In this document: piece after piece, positions 28,146 to 36,993 of the stretch
Position numbering within the stretch: position 1 is the stretch's first letter
Layout: every line of letters starts with the position of its first letter
Source: Rhizobium herbae
Lineage (GTDB): Bacteria; Pseudomonadota; Alphaproteobacteria; Rhizobiales; Rhizobiaceae
Length of the DNA: 64,000 nucleotides
Direction of reading: 5' to 3'
Assembly: GCF_019511375.1 (NCBI RefSeq)
Contig: NZ_JAEUAO010000002.1
Location: 930,001-994,000 of the forward strand
Position numbers and translations under genes: made by a program
The notes under the pieces: generated by a model
Seen by the model: the letters and a program-made list of their open reading frames with translations, nothing else
Database searches by the model: none
Told to the model about the DNA's origin: nothing

Positions 28146-28585
28146 AACATGTCGATATCTTCACCGATGGCGCCTGCTCCGGTAACCCCGGACCGGGTGG
28201 ATGGGGCGCGGTGCTACGCTACGGCGACGTGGAAAAGGACCTGTGCGGCGGCGAGCCCGAGACCACCAACAACCGGATGGAGCTTCTGGCTGCGATCAGT
28301 GCGCTCAACACGCTGAAGCAGCCCTGTGAGGTCGATCTTTACACCGACAGCAAATATGTAATGGACGGCATCAGCAAATGGATCCATGGCTGGAAGCGCA
28401 ACGGCTGGAAGACGGGCGAAAAGAAGCCGGTGAAAAACGGCGAGCTCTGGCAGGCGCTCGACGCCGCCAACCAGCGCCACAAGGTGACCTGGCATTGGGT
28501 GAAAGGGCACGCCGGCCACGTGGAAAACGAACGGGCCGACGAACTCGCCCGCAAGGGCATGGAGCCGTTCAAGAAGAAGCGGTAA
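28142..28585 (+). CDS. rnhA: Ribonuclease HI
   Basis: Cleaves RNA in RNA-DNA hybrids. A 147-residue enzyme with all four acidic catalytic residues in context: [16 protein letters not shown] (Asp), [10 protein letters not shown] (Glu), [12 protein letters not shown] (Asp) and [12 protein letters not shown] (Asp), plus the basic protrusion [16 protein letters not shown]. The ATG overlaps the thrB stop (ATGA). It ends the long co-directional run from the oxidase operon and is followed by a bidirectional hairpin. Confidence 0.96.
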   Translation: MKHVDIFTDGACSGNPGPGGWGAVLRYGDVEKDLCGGEPETTNNRMELLAAISALNTLKQPCEVDLYTDSKYVMDGISKWIHGWKRNGWKTGEKKPVKNGELWQALDAANQRHKVTWHWVKGHAGHVENERADELARKGMEPFKKKR

Positions 28586-28600
28586 GGCAAGGTGGGATTT

Positions 28601-28628
28601 CGCCGTCTCGCCAGGGGACGAGACGGCG
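28601..28628. terminator. Bidirectional hairpin between convergent rnhA and DUF1194 genes
   Basis: CGCCGTCTCG-ccagggga-CGAGACGGCG is a perfect 10-bp stem filling the space between the two stop codons. Only short T-runs flank it (GATTT on the left, CTATTT on the right). Confidence 0.6.
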
Positions 28629-29444
28629 CTATTTCCCAATGGAGCGCTCCTGCATTTCTTCGCCGATAAAACAATTATAGGGCCTGGGGTATTGAACCCG
28701 CACCGGGCCCGTTTGGCGCTGCGGAGTGCCGCTGACCTCCAGACCTGAAATCTCGATGACGAGCTTGCGTAGGATCGTTTCGGCGAACTGGGACACATTC
28801 GTGACCTTCAGCAGAAATGCCCCGTCTCCGCCGATGACGCATTCCCGATAATAGACATCGAGATCCGGAATCGATGCCGAATCCGGCGTGGTCTTCAACA
28901 TAATGGGAAGACCGTCAATGACGATGCGCTGAGCGACAGTCGTGTTCCTGCCGACCGGAGCCGGGACGCCGGCATTGTTGGGGCCGTCGCCGGATACATC
29001 GATCACGCGCCGGCTCCCTCGAAAGGGGCTGGTTTGGAAGAGCTTTCGTGCAAACGCAAGCGCGTTGGAGATCGATGTGAAGGAGATGCGCCTGATCGGC
29101 TGTCGGCGCAGTAGGTCGGAAAACTGCGCCGCGGCCGTCCGGCCGTCAATCAGCGTCCAGGGCACGATCTGGACAGCCGAACCGCCCCACTCGATGTAGG
29201 TCACCGCAATTCTGCCGAGCGGTCCGCGCTGCAAGGCTTTGGCGATCTCGGGCCTTAGGAACGCGTCAACGTAGCCCTGACGTTGCAAATGCTGCTCATC
29301 GATTTCCATCGAATAGGAGACGTCAACGGCAATGACCAGTTCCAGATCTACCGTATATTGCTCGGCAGACGTCGTTCCCCCCAGAAGACAGAAGGAAACA
29401 AGAAGCGCCCATAGCGGTTTCATTGCGGCAATCCACTTGGCCAT
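28629..29444 (-). CDS. DUF1194 domain secreted VWA-like protein
   Basis: A 271-residue protein with a signal peptide (MKPLWALLVSFCLLGG, cleavage near TSAEQ) and a von Willebrand A-like domain: LELVIAVDVSYSMEIDEQ holds the metal-ion MIDAS motif (D-x-S-x-S as DVSYS), followed by GGSAVQIVPWTLIDG and RRVIDVSGDGPNNAG, which carries the second aspartate. The C-terminal half (VGRNTTVAQRIVIDGLPIML) is specific to DUF1194. It is exported and probably binds a protein or polymer; function unknown. Start could be the ATG at 29444 or seven codons on at 29423; neither has a clear ribosome-binding site. Confidence 0.87.
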   Translation of the reverse strand: MAKWIAAMKPLWALLVSFCLLGGTTSAEQYTVDLELVIAVDVSYSMEIDEQHLQRQGYVDAFLRPEIAKALQRGPLGRIAVTYIEWGGSAVQIVPWTLIDGRTAAAQFSDLLRRQPIRRISFTSISNALAFARKLFQTSPFRGSRRVIDVSGDGPNNAGVPAPVGRNTTVAQRIVIDGLPIMLKTTPDSASIPDLDVYYRECVIGGDGAFLLKVTNVSQFAETILRKLVIEISGLEVSGTPQRQTGPVRVQYPRPYNCFIGEEMQERSIGK

Positions 29445-29583
29445 TCAGTCGCGACGGCGAGGCGTCCGTCACACGCGGGCACCTGCGCATCACGCCCGGT
29501 AGTCGTTCCGTCTGAAGCAGGTTAACATAGGCCCGAAGTTTCGCGATCGCCGCTGCGGAGGCTTTGTGGGAAGAGATGATTTC

Positions 29584-30222
29584 ATGACCGCCATCGACCG
29601 GCAAACGCATTGGGAAGGTGTCTATACCACCAAGGCGGAGAGCGAAGTCAGCTGGTATGAGGACACCCCCGGGCTGTCACTGGCGCTGCTGCAAGAAGCC
29701 GGGTTGGCACCAGCCATGTCCGTCGTCGACATCGGCGGCGGCACGTCACGATTGGTGGATGCCTTGGAGGCCTTTGACCAGGCCCATGTTACCGTTCTCG
29801 ATCTGTCTGCCGCCGCCCTTGAGACGGCGAAGGCTCGACTGGCAAATGCCGATCGCGTGCGGTGGGTGGTATCGGATGTGACCACGTGGACGCCCGACAG
29901 ACAGTATGACCTTTGGCATGACCGCGCCGCCTTTCACTTCCTGACGACGGCGGAGGAGCAGCAGGCCTATGTTCGCGTGCTGGTGCATGCCCTCAAGGAG
30001 GGCGGAAAGGCCGTGATTGGCACCTTTGCACCGGATGGCCCTGAGACATGCAGCGGCTTGCCCGTGGCTCGATACGACGCGGAAGGCCTGCAGGCCGTTC
30101 TCGGTGTCCGGTTCAGGCTTGCCGCAACGCGGCGTTATCAGCACGTCACGCCATGGGGTTCAGTGCAGAACTTCCAGTTCAGCACGTTCGAGAAGGCCGG
30201 GGGCGCGAACGCCCTGGCGTGA
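29584..30222 (+). CDS. Class I SAM-dependent methyltransferase
   Basis: A 212-residue enzyme with motif I MSVVDIGGGTSRLVDAL, motif II VTVLDLSAAALETAK, and ADRVRWVVSDVTTW and YDLWHDRAAFHFLTTAEEQ further on. The latter acidic-aromatic segment resembles the thiopurine/tellurite-type and trans-aconitate-like methyltransferases, which methylate small molecules. It begins AIDRQTHWEGVYTTKAESEV, a motif found in a widespread rhizobial subfamily. The substrate cannot be told. The start is set at the ATG at 29584; a GTG at 29566 would add six residues. Confidence 0.86.
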   Translation: MTAIDRQTHWEGVYTTKAESEVSWYEDTPGLSLALLQEAGLAPAMSVVDIGGGTSRLVDALEAFDQAHVTVLDLSAAALETAKARLANADRVRWVVSDVTTWTPDRQYDLWHDRAAFHFLTTAEEQQAYVRVLVHALKEGGKAVIGTFAPDGPETCSGLPVARYDAEGLQAVLGVRFRLAATRRYQHVTPWGSVQNFQFSTFEKAGGANALA

Positions 30223-30256
30223 GTCGATCGTTGCGGCGGGCAGCCTTTGGGACGGT

Positions 30257-31294
30257 TCATCTGGCCACCGGGCCGTTAGCTTTCTTCCAGGCATCGATGC
30301 CGCCCTCGATGTGGCAGGCGCTCGTGAGGCCGGCGTCCTGTGCTGCCTCGACCGCCATGGCCGAACGCTCGCCAAAGGCGCAATAGAAGACGATCCGCTT
30401 GCCGGTTGCCGCCGCCAGCTCATGCAGGATGCCACCAGGACCGATGTGCTCCTGCAACTCCGGATAGGGCGCGTGCAGCGCGCCCGGAATGGTTCCGTGC
30501 TTTTCGCGCTCTGCCTTCTCGCGCAGATCGACGATCGCGATATCGGAGCGGCCGCTAAGTGCCATTGCTTCGGCAGCCGAAACGGCCCAGCCCTTGCGCG
30601 CGATCTCCTCCTGGTGAAGGCCGACATGAATATTGGCCGGTACGGCCACATCCATCATCTTCGGGTTGGGCAGGTTGAGATTGTTCATGATGTCGACATA
30701 TTCATCGACCGATCGGACCCTGAGCCGCGGGTTGAAGCGTTTCTCCTCGCCGATGGTCGATACGGTATCGCCCTTGTAGTCGTGGGCCGGAAAGACCAGC
30801 GTCTCGTCCGGCAGTTTGAGCAACTTGTTGAAGATCGAATCATATTGCTGGCGCGGGTCACCGTTCTGGAAGTCGGTGCGCCCGGTGCCGCGAATGAGCA
30901 GCGTGTCGCCGGTGAACACACGCCCGCCCATGAGGAAGGAATAGGAATCATCCGTATGGCCGGGCGTGTAGAGCACGTCGAGGCTGAGGCCCTCGATCGC
31001 AACGCGGTCGCCTTCTGCTACGCGCATCGAGACCACATCGGCCAGCGTCTGCTCGCCCATCACCGTGATGCAGTGCGTCCGGTCACGTAGGGCGCCGAGC
31101 CCGGTGATGTGATCGGCGTGCAGATGCGTATCGACGGCCTTGACCAGCTTGAGATCGAGCTCGCGCACGAGCTGCAAGTAGCGGTCGACCTTTTCCAGCA
31201 CCGGGTCGATGATCAGCGCCTCTCCCCCATGCCGGCTGGCGATGAGGTAGGTGTAGGTGCCGGAAACGCTGTCGAATAGCTGACGGAAGATCAT
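30257..31294 (-). CDS. Persulfide dioxygenase-rhodanese fusion (ETHE1-like MBL fold plus rhodanese)
   Basis: A 345-residue two-domain protein. Residues 1-235 are a metallo-beta-lactamase fold of the ETHE1 type: DTHLHADHITGLG (metal-binding HxHxDH), TPGHTDDSYSF, FTGDTLLIRGTGRTDFQ (Asp and the ETHE1-type RxGRTD) and FPAHDYKGD. Residues about 245-345 are a rhodanese domain with a complete catalytic loop, FYCAFGERSAMA. ETHE1 oxidises glutathione persulfide to sulfite, and rhodanese moves sulfur between glutathione persulfide and thiosulfate, so the fusion would couple both steps in sulfide detoxification. It lies 46 bases after the peroxiredoxin gene on the same strand and may be co-transcribed. 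Confidence 0.9.
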   Translation of the reverse strand: MIFRQLFDSVSGTYTYLIASRHGGEALIIDPVLEKVDRYLQLVRELDLKLVKAVDTHLHADHITGLGALRDRTHCITVMGEQTLADVVSMRVAEGDRVAIEGLSLDVLYTPGHTDDSYSFLMGGRVFTGDTLLIRGTGRTDFQNGDPRQQYDSIFNKLLKLPDETLVFPAHDYKGDTVSTIGEEKRFNPRLRVRSVDEYVDIMNNLNLPNPKMMDVAVPANIHVGLHQEEIARKGWAVSAAEAMALSGRSDIAIVDLREKAEREKHGTIPGALHAPYPELQEHIGPGGILHELAAATGKRIVFYCAFGERSAMAVEAAQDAGLTSACHIEGGIDAWKKANGPVAR

Positions 31295-31340
31295 CGTTGG
31301 CTCCGTTGCGCGTCTCTACGGCCGGCGCTGGACATCGATG

Positions 31341-32003
<663 letters not shown>

Positions 32004-32169
32004 GATATCCCCCATAGCCTTGAGGAGATGCTTACCAAAAGCACCAACCGGCGCAGTTTGCTCCTTTTGATAAACTAGGCAAAGCGAAATATTAGACAGG
32101 ACGCCTGATCTTTCCCGGCCGCTGATGCGGTTCGCGCGACCATCGTTTCAACGATGTCGCACGAAAGTT

Positions 32170-32189
32170 ACTTAGCCATTGCGCTAAGT
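32170..32189. promoter_or_regulatory. Palindromic operator upstream of the ArsR-SRPBCC pair
   Basis: ACTTAGC-cattgc-GCTAAGT is a perfect 7-bp inverted repeat 23 bases before the ArsR-type start codon, and a third half-site ACTTAGC follows at 32203. Its length and place fit autoregulation by the encoded winged-helix repressor. Confidence 0.6.
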
Positions 32190-32212
32190 GTCGCGACGTG
32201 ATACTTAGCCTT

Positions 32213-32557
32213 ATGGAACAGTATTCGGGGCAACTGGACGGCATTTTTCAAGCGCTGGCCGATCCCACCCGCCGGGCCGTTCTGGCGCGGCTGGGCGCAG
32301 GTCCGGCCAGCATCAGCGAACTGGCAAAGCCCTTCGAGATGGCCTTGCCCTCGTTCATGAAGCACATCCGTTTTCTAGAAGGCAGCGGCTTGATCCGGAC
32401 ACGCAAGCAAGGTCGCGTCCGGACCTGCCTCATCGAAAAGAAGCAGTTCGCTGCCGTCGAAACGTGGCTGTCGGAACAGCGCGCCCTCTGGGAAGGTCGC
32501 ACGGACCGGCTCGAGCGGTTTGTCGCAGCCGCTCAAAGGAAGGGAGAAACACCATGA
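32213..32557 (+). CDS. ArsR-family winged-helix transcriptional regulator (paired with SRPBCC protein)
   Basis: A 114-residue metalloregulator-type repressor: GIFQALADPTRRAVLARLGA, SISELAKPFEMALPSFMKHI (recognition helix) and HIRFLEGSGLIRTRKQGR (wing). No cysteine cluster of the metal-sensing kind is present, so it belongs to the large non-metal group coupled to SRPBCC/AHSA1 genes. The ATG at 32213 is preferred to a GTG five codons earlier because the domain begins MEQYSGQLDGIF. Its stop overlaps the next start (ATGA). Confidence 0.88.
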   Translation: MEQYSGQLDGIFQALADPTRRAVLARLGAGPASISELAKPFEMALPSFMKHIRFLEGSGLIRTRKQGRVRTCLIEKKQFAAVETWLSEQRALWEGRTDRLERFVAAAQRKGETP

Positions 32558-33033
32558 TCCGATCTGCAAACCCGGACTTCGACCTGACGATTTCCCGCAT
32601 TATCCGGGCGCCACGCTCGCTCGTCTGGCGCGCCTGGACCGATCCCGCCAGTTTCGAACAATGGTGGATACCGGCACCGGCCAGGTGCAAGGTCGTGGAC
32701 ATGGAACTGCGTCCCGGCGGCGCGTTCGTCACCCACATCAGCGAGGACGGCGGCGATTTCCAACCCCACCTGAGCGCCTGTTTCCTGGATATCGCCGAAG
32801 GCGAGCGGATCGTCTTCACAAACGCTCTGGTCGCCGGATGGCGGCCAGCCGAGCAACCCTTCATGACCGCGATCATTACATTGAATGACCATCCGGACGG
32901 CACCGATTATACCGCCTATGTCATGCATAAGAACAAGGCGGATCGGAACATGCACGCGGAAATGGGCTTCTACGACGGATGGGGCACGGTCGTGGAGCAA
33001 CTTGCCAAATTGGTCGAAGGAACCGCCGGGTGA
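32554..33033 (+). CDS. SRPBCC (AHSA1/START-like) domain protein
   Basis: A 159-residue hydrophobic-ligand-binding fold: LTISRIIRAPRSLVWRAWTD, FEQWWIPAPARCKVVDMELR, PGGAFVTHISEDG, and MGFYDGWGTVVEQLAKLVE at the C-terminus. Genes of this family directly coupled to an ArsR regulator are common in Rhizobiales; the ligand is unknown. It starts within the stop of the regulator, so the pair is one operon under the operator upstream. Confidence 0.88.
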   Translation: MIRSANPDFDLTISRIIRAPRSLVWRAWTDPASFEQWWIPAPARCKVVDMELRPGGAFVTHISEDGGDFQPHLSACFLDIAEGERIVFTNALVAGWRPAEQPFMTAIITLNDHPDGTDYTAYVMHKNKADRNMHAEMGFYDGWGTVVEQLAKLVEGTAG

Positions 33034-33090
33034 AAGATAGCGTCGAGAAGGGGGCGCTCGGTTACGTCCGGCGCAGCTCAGGCCACACCG

Positions 33091-33399
33091 TCAATAGGAC
33101 ATGATCTTTTCCAAAAGCCCCGGAAAGCGCGCTTCCAGATCATCGAGACGGACCACGTTGATGTTCTCGACACCCTTCTTGGTCGTCAGGATGACACCTG
33201 ACTCGCGCAGCACCCGGAAGTGGCCCGAAAGGGTCGATCGTGCCATGTCCGGAAAGGGCGCGGCCGCTTCGCCGCAATTCCTGCCGTCCGCTGAACAGTA
33301 GAGCGTCTTTACGATCGCCAGCCGCGTCGGGTCGCCGAGCGCGGTCATGACGCCGGTCAGGGTTATGTGGTCTCGTGATGGATGAAAGAACTGGCTCAT
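33091..33399 (-). CDS. ArsR-family transcriptional regulator (divergent from the SDR)
   Basis: A 102-residue winged-helix protein: LTGVMTALGDPTRLAIVKTL, the recognition helix ARSTLSGHFRVLRESGVIL and wing TTKKGVENINVVRL. Two cysteines (YCSADGRNCGEA) between helices could form a redox- or thiol-sensing pair, though this spacing (C-x6-C) is not a recognised metal site. It is divergent from an SDR gene with a palindrome between them, the standard layout of a repressor and its target. The start at 33399 (MSQFFHPS) is preferred to a GTG six codons earlier. Confidence 0.86.
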   Translation of the reverse strand: MSQFFHPSRDHITLTGVMTALGDPTRLAIVKTLYCSADGRNCGEAAAPFPDMARSTLSGHFRVLRESGVILTTKKGVENINVVRLDDLEARFPGLLEKIMSY

Positions 33400-33437
33400 G
33401 GACCGCAGATAACACACTGATTGACAGACTTCAATAT

Positions 33438-33460
33438 TACGGTATTTTCGAAATACCGTA
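33438..33460. promoter_or_regulatory. Perfect 23-base palindromic operator between the ArsR and SDR genes
   Basis: TACGGTATTT-tcg-AAATACCGTA has two perfect 10-base arms. A candidate -35 (TTGACA, 33421-33426) and -10 (TATTTT, 33443-33448) for the SDR overlap it, so a bound repressor would block RNA polymerase. A further ATTACGG half-site follows at 33459-33465. Confidence 0.72.
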
Positions 33461-33483
33461 TTACGGAAACAAGGAAATTGTAC

Positions 33484-34242
33484 ATGACGAAGAGATTTGA
33501 TGATCGTGTGGCGGTTGTAACAGGGGGCTCGACCGGTATCGGTCTGGCGACGGCGGGCGCCTTCCTTAAGGAAGGGGCTAGGCGCGTCTATGTTACCGGG
33601 CGCACGCGCAAGAGCCTAGATGCAGCGGTCGAGGTGCTCGGCGAGCGTGCCGTTGCGGTGGTCTCGGATGTCTCGAGGATCGGCGATATTGAGAAGCTCA
33701 AGGCGGAAATCGAGGAGCGCGGCGACAGTGTCGATGTGCTTTTCGCCAATGCCGGCATTGCGGAAAAGAACAGCTTCGGCGCAACGACCGAAGCCGAATT
33801 CGACAAGACCTTCGATATCAACGTCAAAGGCCTGTTTTTCACCGTGCAGACGCTTCTGCCGCTCGTTCCCGACGGCGGTGCGATCGTGCTCAATGCCTCG
33901 ATCGTTGCCAACAAGGGGCTGGCGGATCTCAGTCTCTACAATGCGTCGAAGGCGGCTGTGCGCTCTTTCGCCCGAACGCTTGCCAATGATCTCAAGGAAC
34001 GAAAAATCCGCGTCAATGCCGTCAGCCCCGGCCTGACACGCACGCCAATCCTGGAAAACGGTCTTAAGATGGACGAGCAGCAGATCGCCGCCCTGCACAG
34101 CCATGCCGAACAGGCAGTACCGCTTGGCTACGTCGCAAAGCCGCACGAGATCGCGACCACGGTGACTTTTCTCGCTTCGGCGGACGCCAGCTATGTCAAC
34201 GGTATCGAACTGAGCGTCGATGGCGGCATGACGCAGGTATGA
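33484..34242 (+). CDS. Short-chain dehydrogenase/reductase (SDR)
   Basis: A 252-residue classical SDR: nucleotide-binding GGSTGIGLATAGAFLKEGAR, the arginine after strand 2 (VTGRTRKS) pointing to NADP(H), NAGIAEKNSFG, catalytic Ser in IVLNASIVANKG, YNASKAAVRSFARTL (Tyr and Lys) and the C-terminal FLASADASYVNGIELSVDGG. The start at 33484 has AAGGAA eight bases upstream. It is probably regulated by the divergent ArsR-type protein through the intervening palindrome. Substrate unknown; such pairs often respond to reactive aldehydes or quinones, but that is inference. Confidence 0.9.
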   Translation: MTKRFDDRVAVVTGGSTGIGLATAGAFLKEGARRVYVTGRTRKSLDAAVEVLGERAVAVVSDVSRIGDIEKLKAEIEERGDSVDVLFANAGIAEKNSFGATTEAEFDKTFDINVKGLFFTVQTLLPLVPDGGAIVLNASIVANKGLADLSLYNASKAAVRSFARTLANDLKERKIRVNAVSPGLTRTPILENGLKMDEQQIAALHSHAEQAVPLGYVAKPHEIATTVTFLASADASYVNGIELSVDGGMTQV

Positions 34243-34249
34243 CCTGAAA

Positions 34250-34279
34250 ACGGCCGGCTCCGACAACAGAGCCGGCCGT
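34250..34279. terminator. Hairpin between convergent SDR and peroxiredoxin genes
   Basis: ACGGCCGGCTC-cgacaaca-GAGCCGGCCGT is a perfect 11-bp stem between the two stop codons. The SDR side is preceded by AAAA (a T-run on the minus strand), favouring termination of the peroxiredoxin message. Confidence 0.65.
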
Positions 34280-34285
34280 ATTGCC

Positions 34286-34771
34286 TCAAATCTGTTCCAG
34301 CATGGCCGCCGCAGCCGAAACGGTTGCCTGGCCTGGATTTTCCTCGACGTTCAGGGTCTTGACCACGCCATTCTCCACCAGCATCGAATAACGCTTCGAA
34401 CGCACGCCGAGCGTACCCGCCGAGAGGTCGATGTCCATGCCCAGCGCCTTGGTGAAGGCGGCGTTCCAGTCCGAGAGGAAGTGGATCTTGCCCATGCCGC
34501 CCGACGCGGTTGCCCAGGCGCCCATGACATGCAGGTCGTTGACGGCGACGACGGCGATGTCGTCGACGCCGCGTGCCAGGATCGCGTCGCGGTTTTCCAG
34601 ATAGCCGGGCAGGTGATTGAGCGAGCAGGTCGGCGTGAAGGCGCCGGGAACCGCAAACAGCACGACCGTCTTGCCGGAAAACAGCTGATCGGTGGTGATT
34701 TCGACCGGGCCGTCGGCGGTCTTTTCCTTGAACGTGGCGGCAGGCAGCTTGTCTCCGACAGAAATGGTCAC
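34286..34771 (-). CDS. Peroxiredoxin, Prx5/type II family
   Basis: A 161-residue thiol peroxidase reduced by glutaredoxin or thioredoxin. It shows VLFAVPGAFTPTCSLNHLPGYL with the peroxidatic cysteine, FLSDWNAAFTKALGMDIDLS, and LGVRSKRYSMLVENGVV, standard for the AHP5/PrxV group. The start is the GTG at 34771 (VTISVGDKLPAATFK), seven bases after GAGGAG; an in-frame extension of eleven residues upstream lacks a ribosome-binding site. Single gene, tail to tail with the SDR. Confidence 0.92.
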   Translation of the reverse strand: MTISVGDKLPAATFKEKTADGPVEITTDQLFSGKTVVLFAVPGAFTPTCSLNHLPGYLENRDAILARGVDDIAVVAVNDLHVMGAWATASGGMGKIHFLSDWNAAFTKALGMDIDLSAGTLGVRSKRYSMLVENGVVKTLNVEENPGQATVSAAAAMLEQI

Positions 34772-34866
34772 GGTCTTACTCCTCGAGGCTTTTCGGAAAG
34801 GCAAAAAGCGCAGTCGCGCCGTTGGAGCGGGCGCTGCGATGGGTCGCGAATGAATATAGAATTGCC

Positions 34867-35715
34867 TCAGTCAAAGGCAAGCGGGGTTTCCATGCTGCGC
34901 TTGCCGGATCGCACGACGAGCAGGACCGATCCGCTTTTCAGCGCGCCGTCTTTTGCGGGAACCCGCACCGGCACTTCTGCGTCAAATGCTCCATTCGCGA
35001 CGCTGATGATTTCCGGCTTGCCGAAGCTGAAGCCACGCGGACCGGCGAGGAAAAGCTCGGGCGGTTTTTCGGCTGATGCATCGGGCGTCACCAGCGATAG
35101 GCGAAGGCGCTTGCCCGACGCATCGAAGGACGCGGCCTTGACCTTGAACGTCTCGGACGGCTGCTCCGGCAAGGCGGCAACGGCATCGTCGATCCGCGCC
35201 CTGTCGAGTGGATTTTCTGCCGTGCCTTCGGGCAAGGAAAGGCTGAGGTCGGCCTGGACAGGGATGCAGATGTCCTTGCAGATGCCGAGGAAGACCGAGA
35301 TATTGAGAGACAGATCGCCGCTCTTCCTCTCGCTCTCCAACAGAAGCGGAAAAGCCACGGACTTGTCGTAACCGGTGTAGTGATCCACACCTTCGCCAAA
35401 GCTCTTCGGTGGCGGAAAGCGCATTCCCAGAACGGAGACACGATCCTTCGGATCGATGCTCACCTGTGGCGGTATACCGCTTGCTCCGGGCTCCAGCCAA
35501 TAGGTCTTCCAGCCGGGTTGCAGGCGGATGTCGAGGATGGCCGGGATCGTCCCGTCTGGCTGCAGCCTGTCGGCGACAATGCGGATCGCGCCGCCCTCGG
35601 AATGCGCCCACTCGCTCTGCGCGGCCTGCACAGTGGGGATAATAAAAAAATATGCGGCAAGGCTTGCCAGCGCCGCCAAATGAGTCGCATTCTCTAGGAG
35701 ACGATGATGTTTCAT
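34867..35715 (-). CDS. Secreted DsbD N-terminal-like domain protein
   Basis: A 282-residue periplasmic protein: signal peptide (LAALASLAAYFFIIPTVQAA) then a domain related to DsbD alpha, with LDIRLQPGWKTYWLEPGASG, PPQVSIDPKDRVSVLGMRFP and FLGICKDICIPVQADLSLSL. The C-x3-C in the last segment corresponds to the reactive disulfide region of DsbD-N and ScsB-type proteins. It lacks the membrane and thioredoxin domains of full-length DsbD, so it would act as a stand-alone periplasmic reductant-receiving or copper/thiol module. The peroxiredoxin gene follows 95 bases on. Divergent from yqgE. Confidence 0.85.
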   Translation of the reverse strand: MKHHRLLENATHLAALASLAAYFFIIPTVQAAQSEWAHSEGGAIRIVADRLQPDGTIPAILDIRLQPGWKTYWLEPGASGIPPQVSIDPKDRVSVLGMRFPPPKSFGEGVDHYTGYDKSVAFPLLLESERKSGDLSLNISVFLGICKDICIPVQADLSLSLPEGTAENPLDRARIDDAVAALPEQPSETFKVKAASFDASGKRLRLSLVTPDASAEKPPELFLAGPRGFSFGKPEIISVANGAFDAEVPVRVPAKDGALKSGSVLLVVRSGKRSMETPLAFD

Positions 35716-35876
35716 GAGGATGAGGCTTATCGGTTTTGGGGCATGGTTGAAAGATGCCCGCTTTCACCTCCGGATCATTTTTCCTTGATGGAGGCGAGCC
35801 GAGGAAACCAGAGAAATGCCTCAAAACCAAAGGACGAGGGTGGAGACGCTTTTCATTGACCCAGAAGGCTGAAACC

Positions 35877-36479
35877 ATGATGGCGACATTTCAGAAGAAG
35901 CGCGAGCGCGGTTTGCTAGACGGTCAGTTCCTGATCGCCATGCCCGGCATGTTCGACAGCAATTTTGCCCGCACGGTCATCTTCGTCTGCGCCCATTCGA
36001 GTGACGGCGCCATGGGTTTCGTGCTCAACCGTCCGCAGCAACTGACCTTTCCGGATGTGCTTCTGCACCTGCAGATCATCGATCAGGCAGAAGCCATCCG
36101 TTTACCGCCGCTCACCCGCAATTTCCAGATCCAGACCGGCGGGCCTGTTGAAACCGGCCGCGGTTTCGTCCTGCATTCCGACGATTACCTGAGCGAATCC
36201 AGCATTCCGGTCAGCGATGACATCTGCCTGACGGCGACGCTCGATATCGTGCGGGCCATCTCGCGTGGCGAGGGGCCGTCCAAGGCGATGATGATGCTGG
36301 GCTATGCCGGCTGGGGTGCCGGACAGCTGGAAAGCGAGATCGCCAGCAATGGCTGGCTGAATTGCCCGGCGAGCGAGGAACTGATCTTCGACCGCGATCT
36401 CGACGACAAATATGACCGCGCGCTGGCGCTGATGGGCGTTTCCCCGGCGACGTTGTCCATGGATGCCGGTCACGCCTGA
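35877..36479 (+). CDS. YqgE/AlgH family protein (UPF0301)
   Basis: A 200-residue protein with the family signatures [60 protein letters not shown] and [20 protein letters not shown]. The biochemical role of YqgE/AlgH is not settled (reported as a regulator of alginate in Pseudomonas; structures are known without a clear activity). Either of two adjacent ATGs (35877 or 35880) may be used. The open frame upstream lacks protein-like sequence. Confidence 0.93.
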   Translation: MMATFQKKRERGLLDGQFLIAMPGMFDSNFARTVIFVCAHSSDGAMGFVLNRPQQLTFPDVLLHLQIIDQAEAIRLPPLTRNFQIQTGGPVETGRGFVLHSDDYLSESSIPVSDDICLTATLDIVRAISRGEGPSKAMMMLGYAGWGAGQLESEIASNGWLNCPASEELIFDRDLDDKYDRALALMGVSPATLSMDAGHA

Positions 36480-36597
36480 CCGGCGGATTTTTCCGCCATT
36501 ACGGCTTTTTGCCGGAACAATTTCACCTGCCTTCCGTTTTCCGAACGCAAGGACACGGGCGCTTGGTCCTGTCCTCAACGTTTCAAGGAGACTGAAC

Positions 36598-36789
36598 ATG
36601 GGCAGCACTTCCGACAAGATTTCCGGCGCAGCCAATCAGGCCGCAGGCAACGCCAAACAGGCGGCCGGCAAGGCAACCGGCAGCAGGAAACTGCAGGCGG
36701 AGGGAAAGGGTCAGGAAGTCAAGGGCAAGGTCCAATCAGCAACTGGTAAGGCCAAGAGTGCCGTAAAGGGCACCATTGACCGGATGTAA
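36598..36789 (+). CDS. CsbD family stress-response protein (63 residues)
   Basis: A small, charged, alanine/glycine/lysine-rich protein: [20 protein letters not shown], then [20 protein letters not shown] and [12 protein letters not shown], the repeating pattern of the CsbD/YjbJ family. These are abundant hydrophilic proteins induced by general stress. The ATG at 36598 has AAGGAG seven bases upstream, an ideal site, and decides the start over a longer frame. A 118-base gap separates it from yqgE. Confidence 0.92.
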   Translation: MGSTSDKISGAANQAAGNAKQAAGKATGSRKLQAEGKGQEVKGKVQSATGKAKSAVKGTIDRM

Positions 36790-36993
36790 TGTGAGAATTG
36801 CTGCCCCCTGCGTTTATGGGTGGACAGCTCCAAGGTGCGCGGATCGACTGTCCTGACGGGTTCAACTGGATGGAAGATTTCTAGCGCCGGTGCCCGCTGT
36901 GCTTCTCGCCGGCGGGCATTCCTTTGCTCGAGTGCAATGATGATTATCCCAGGGGGCTCGTTGGGCCCTGCGGACCTCGATGGACGATTTTTC

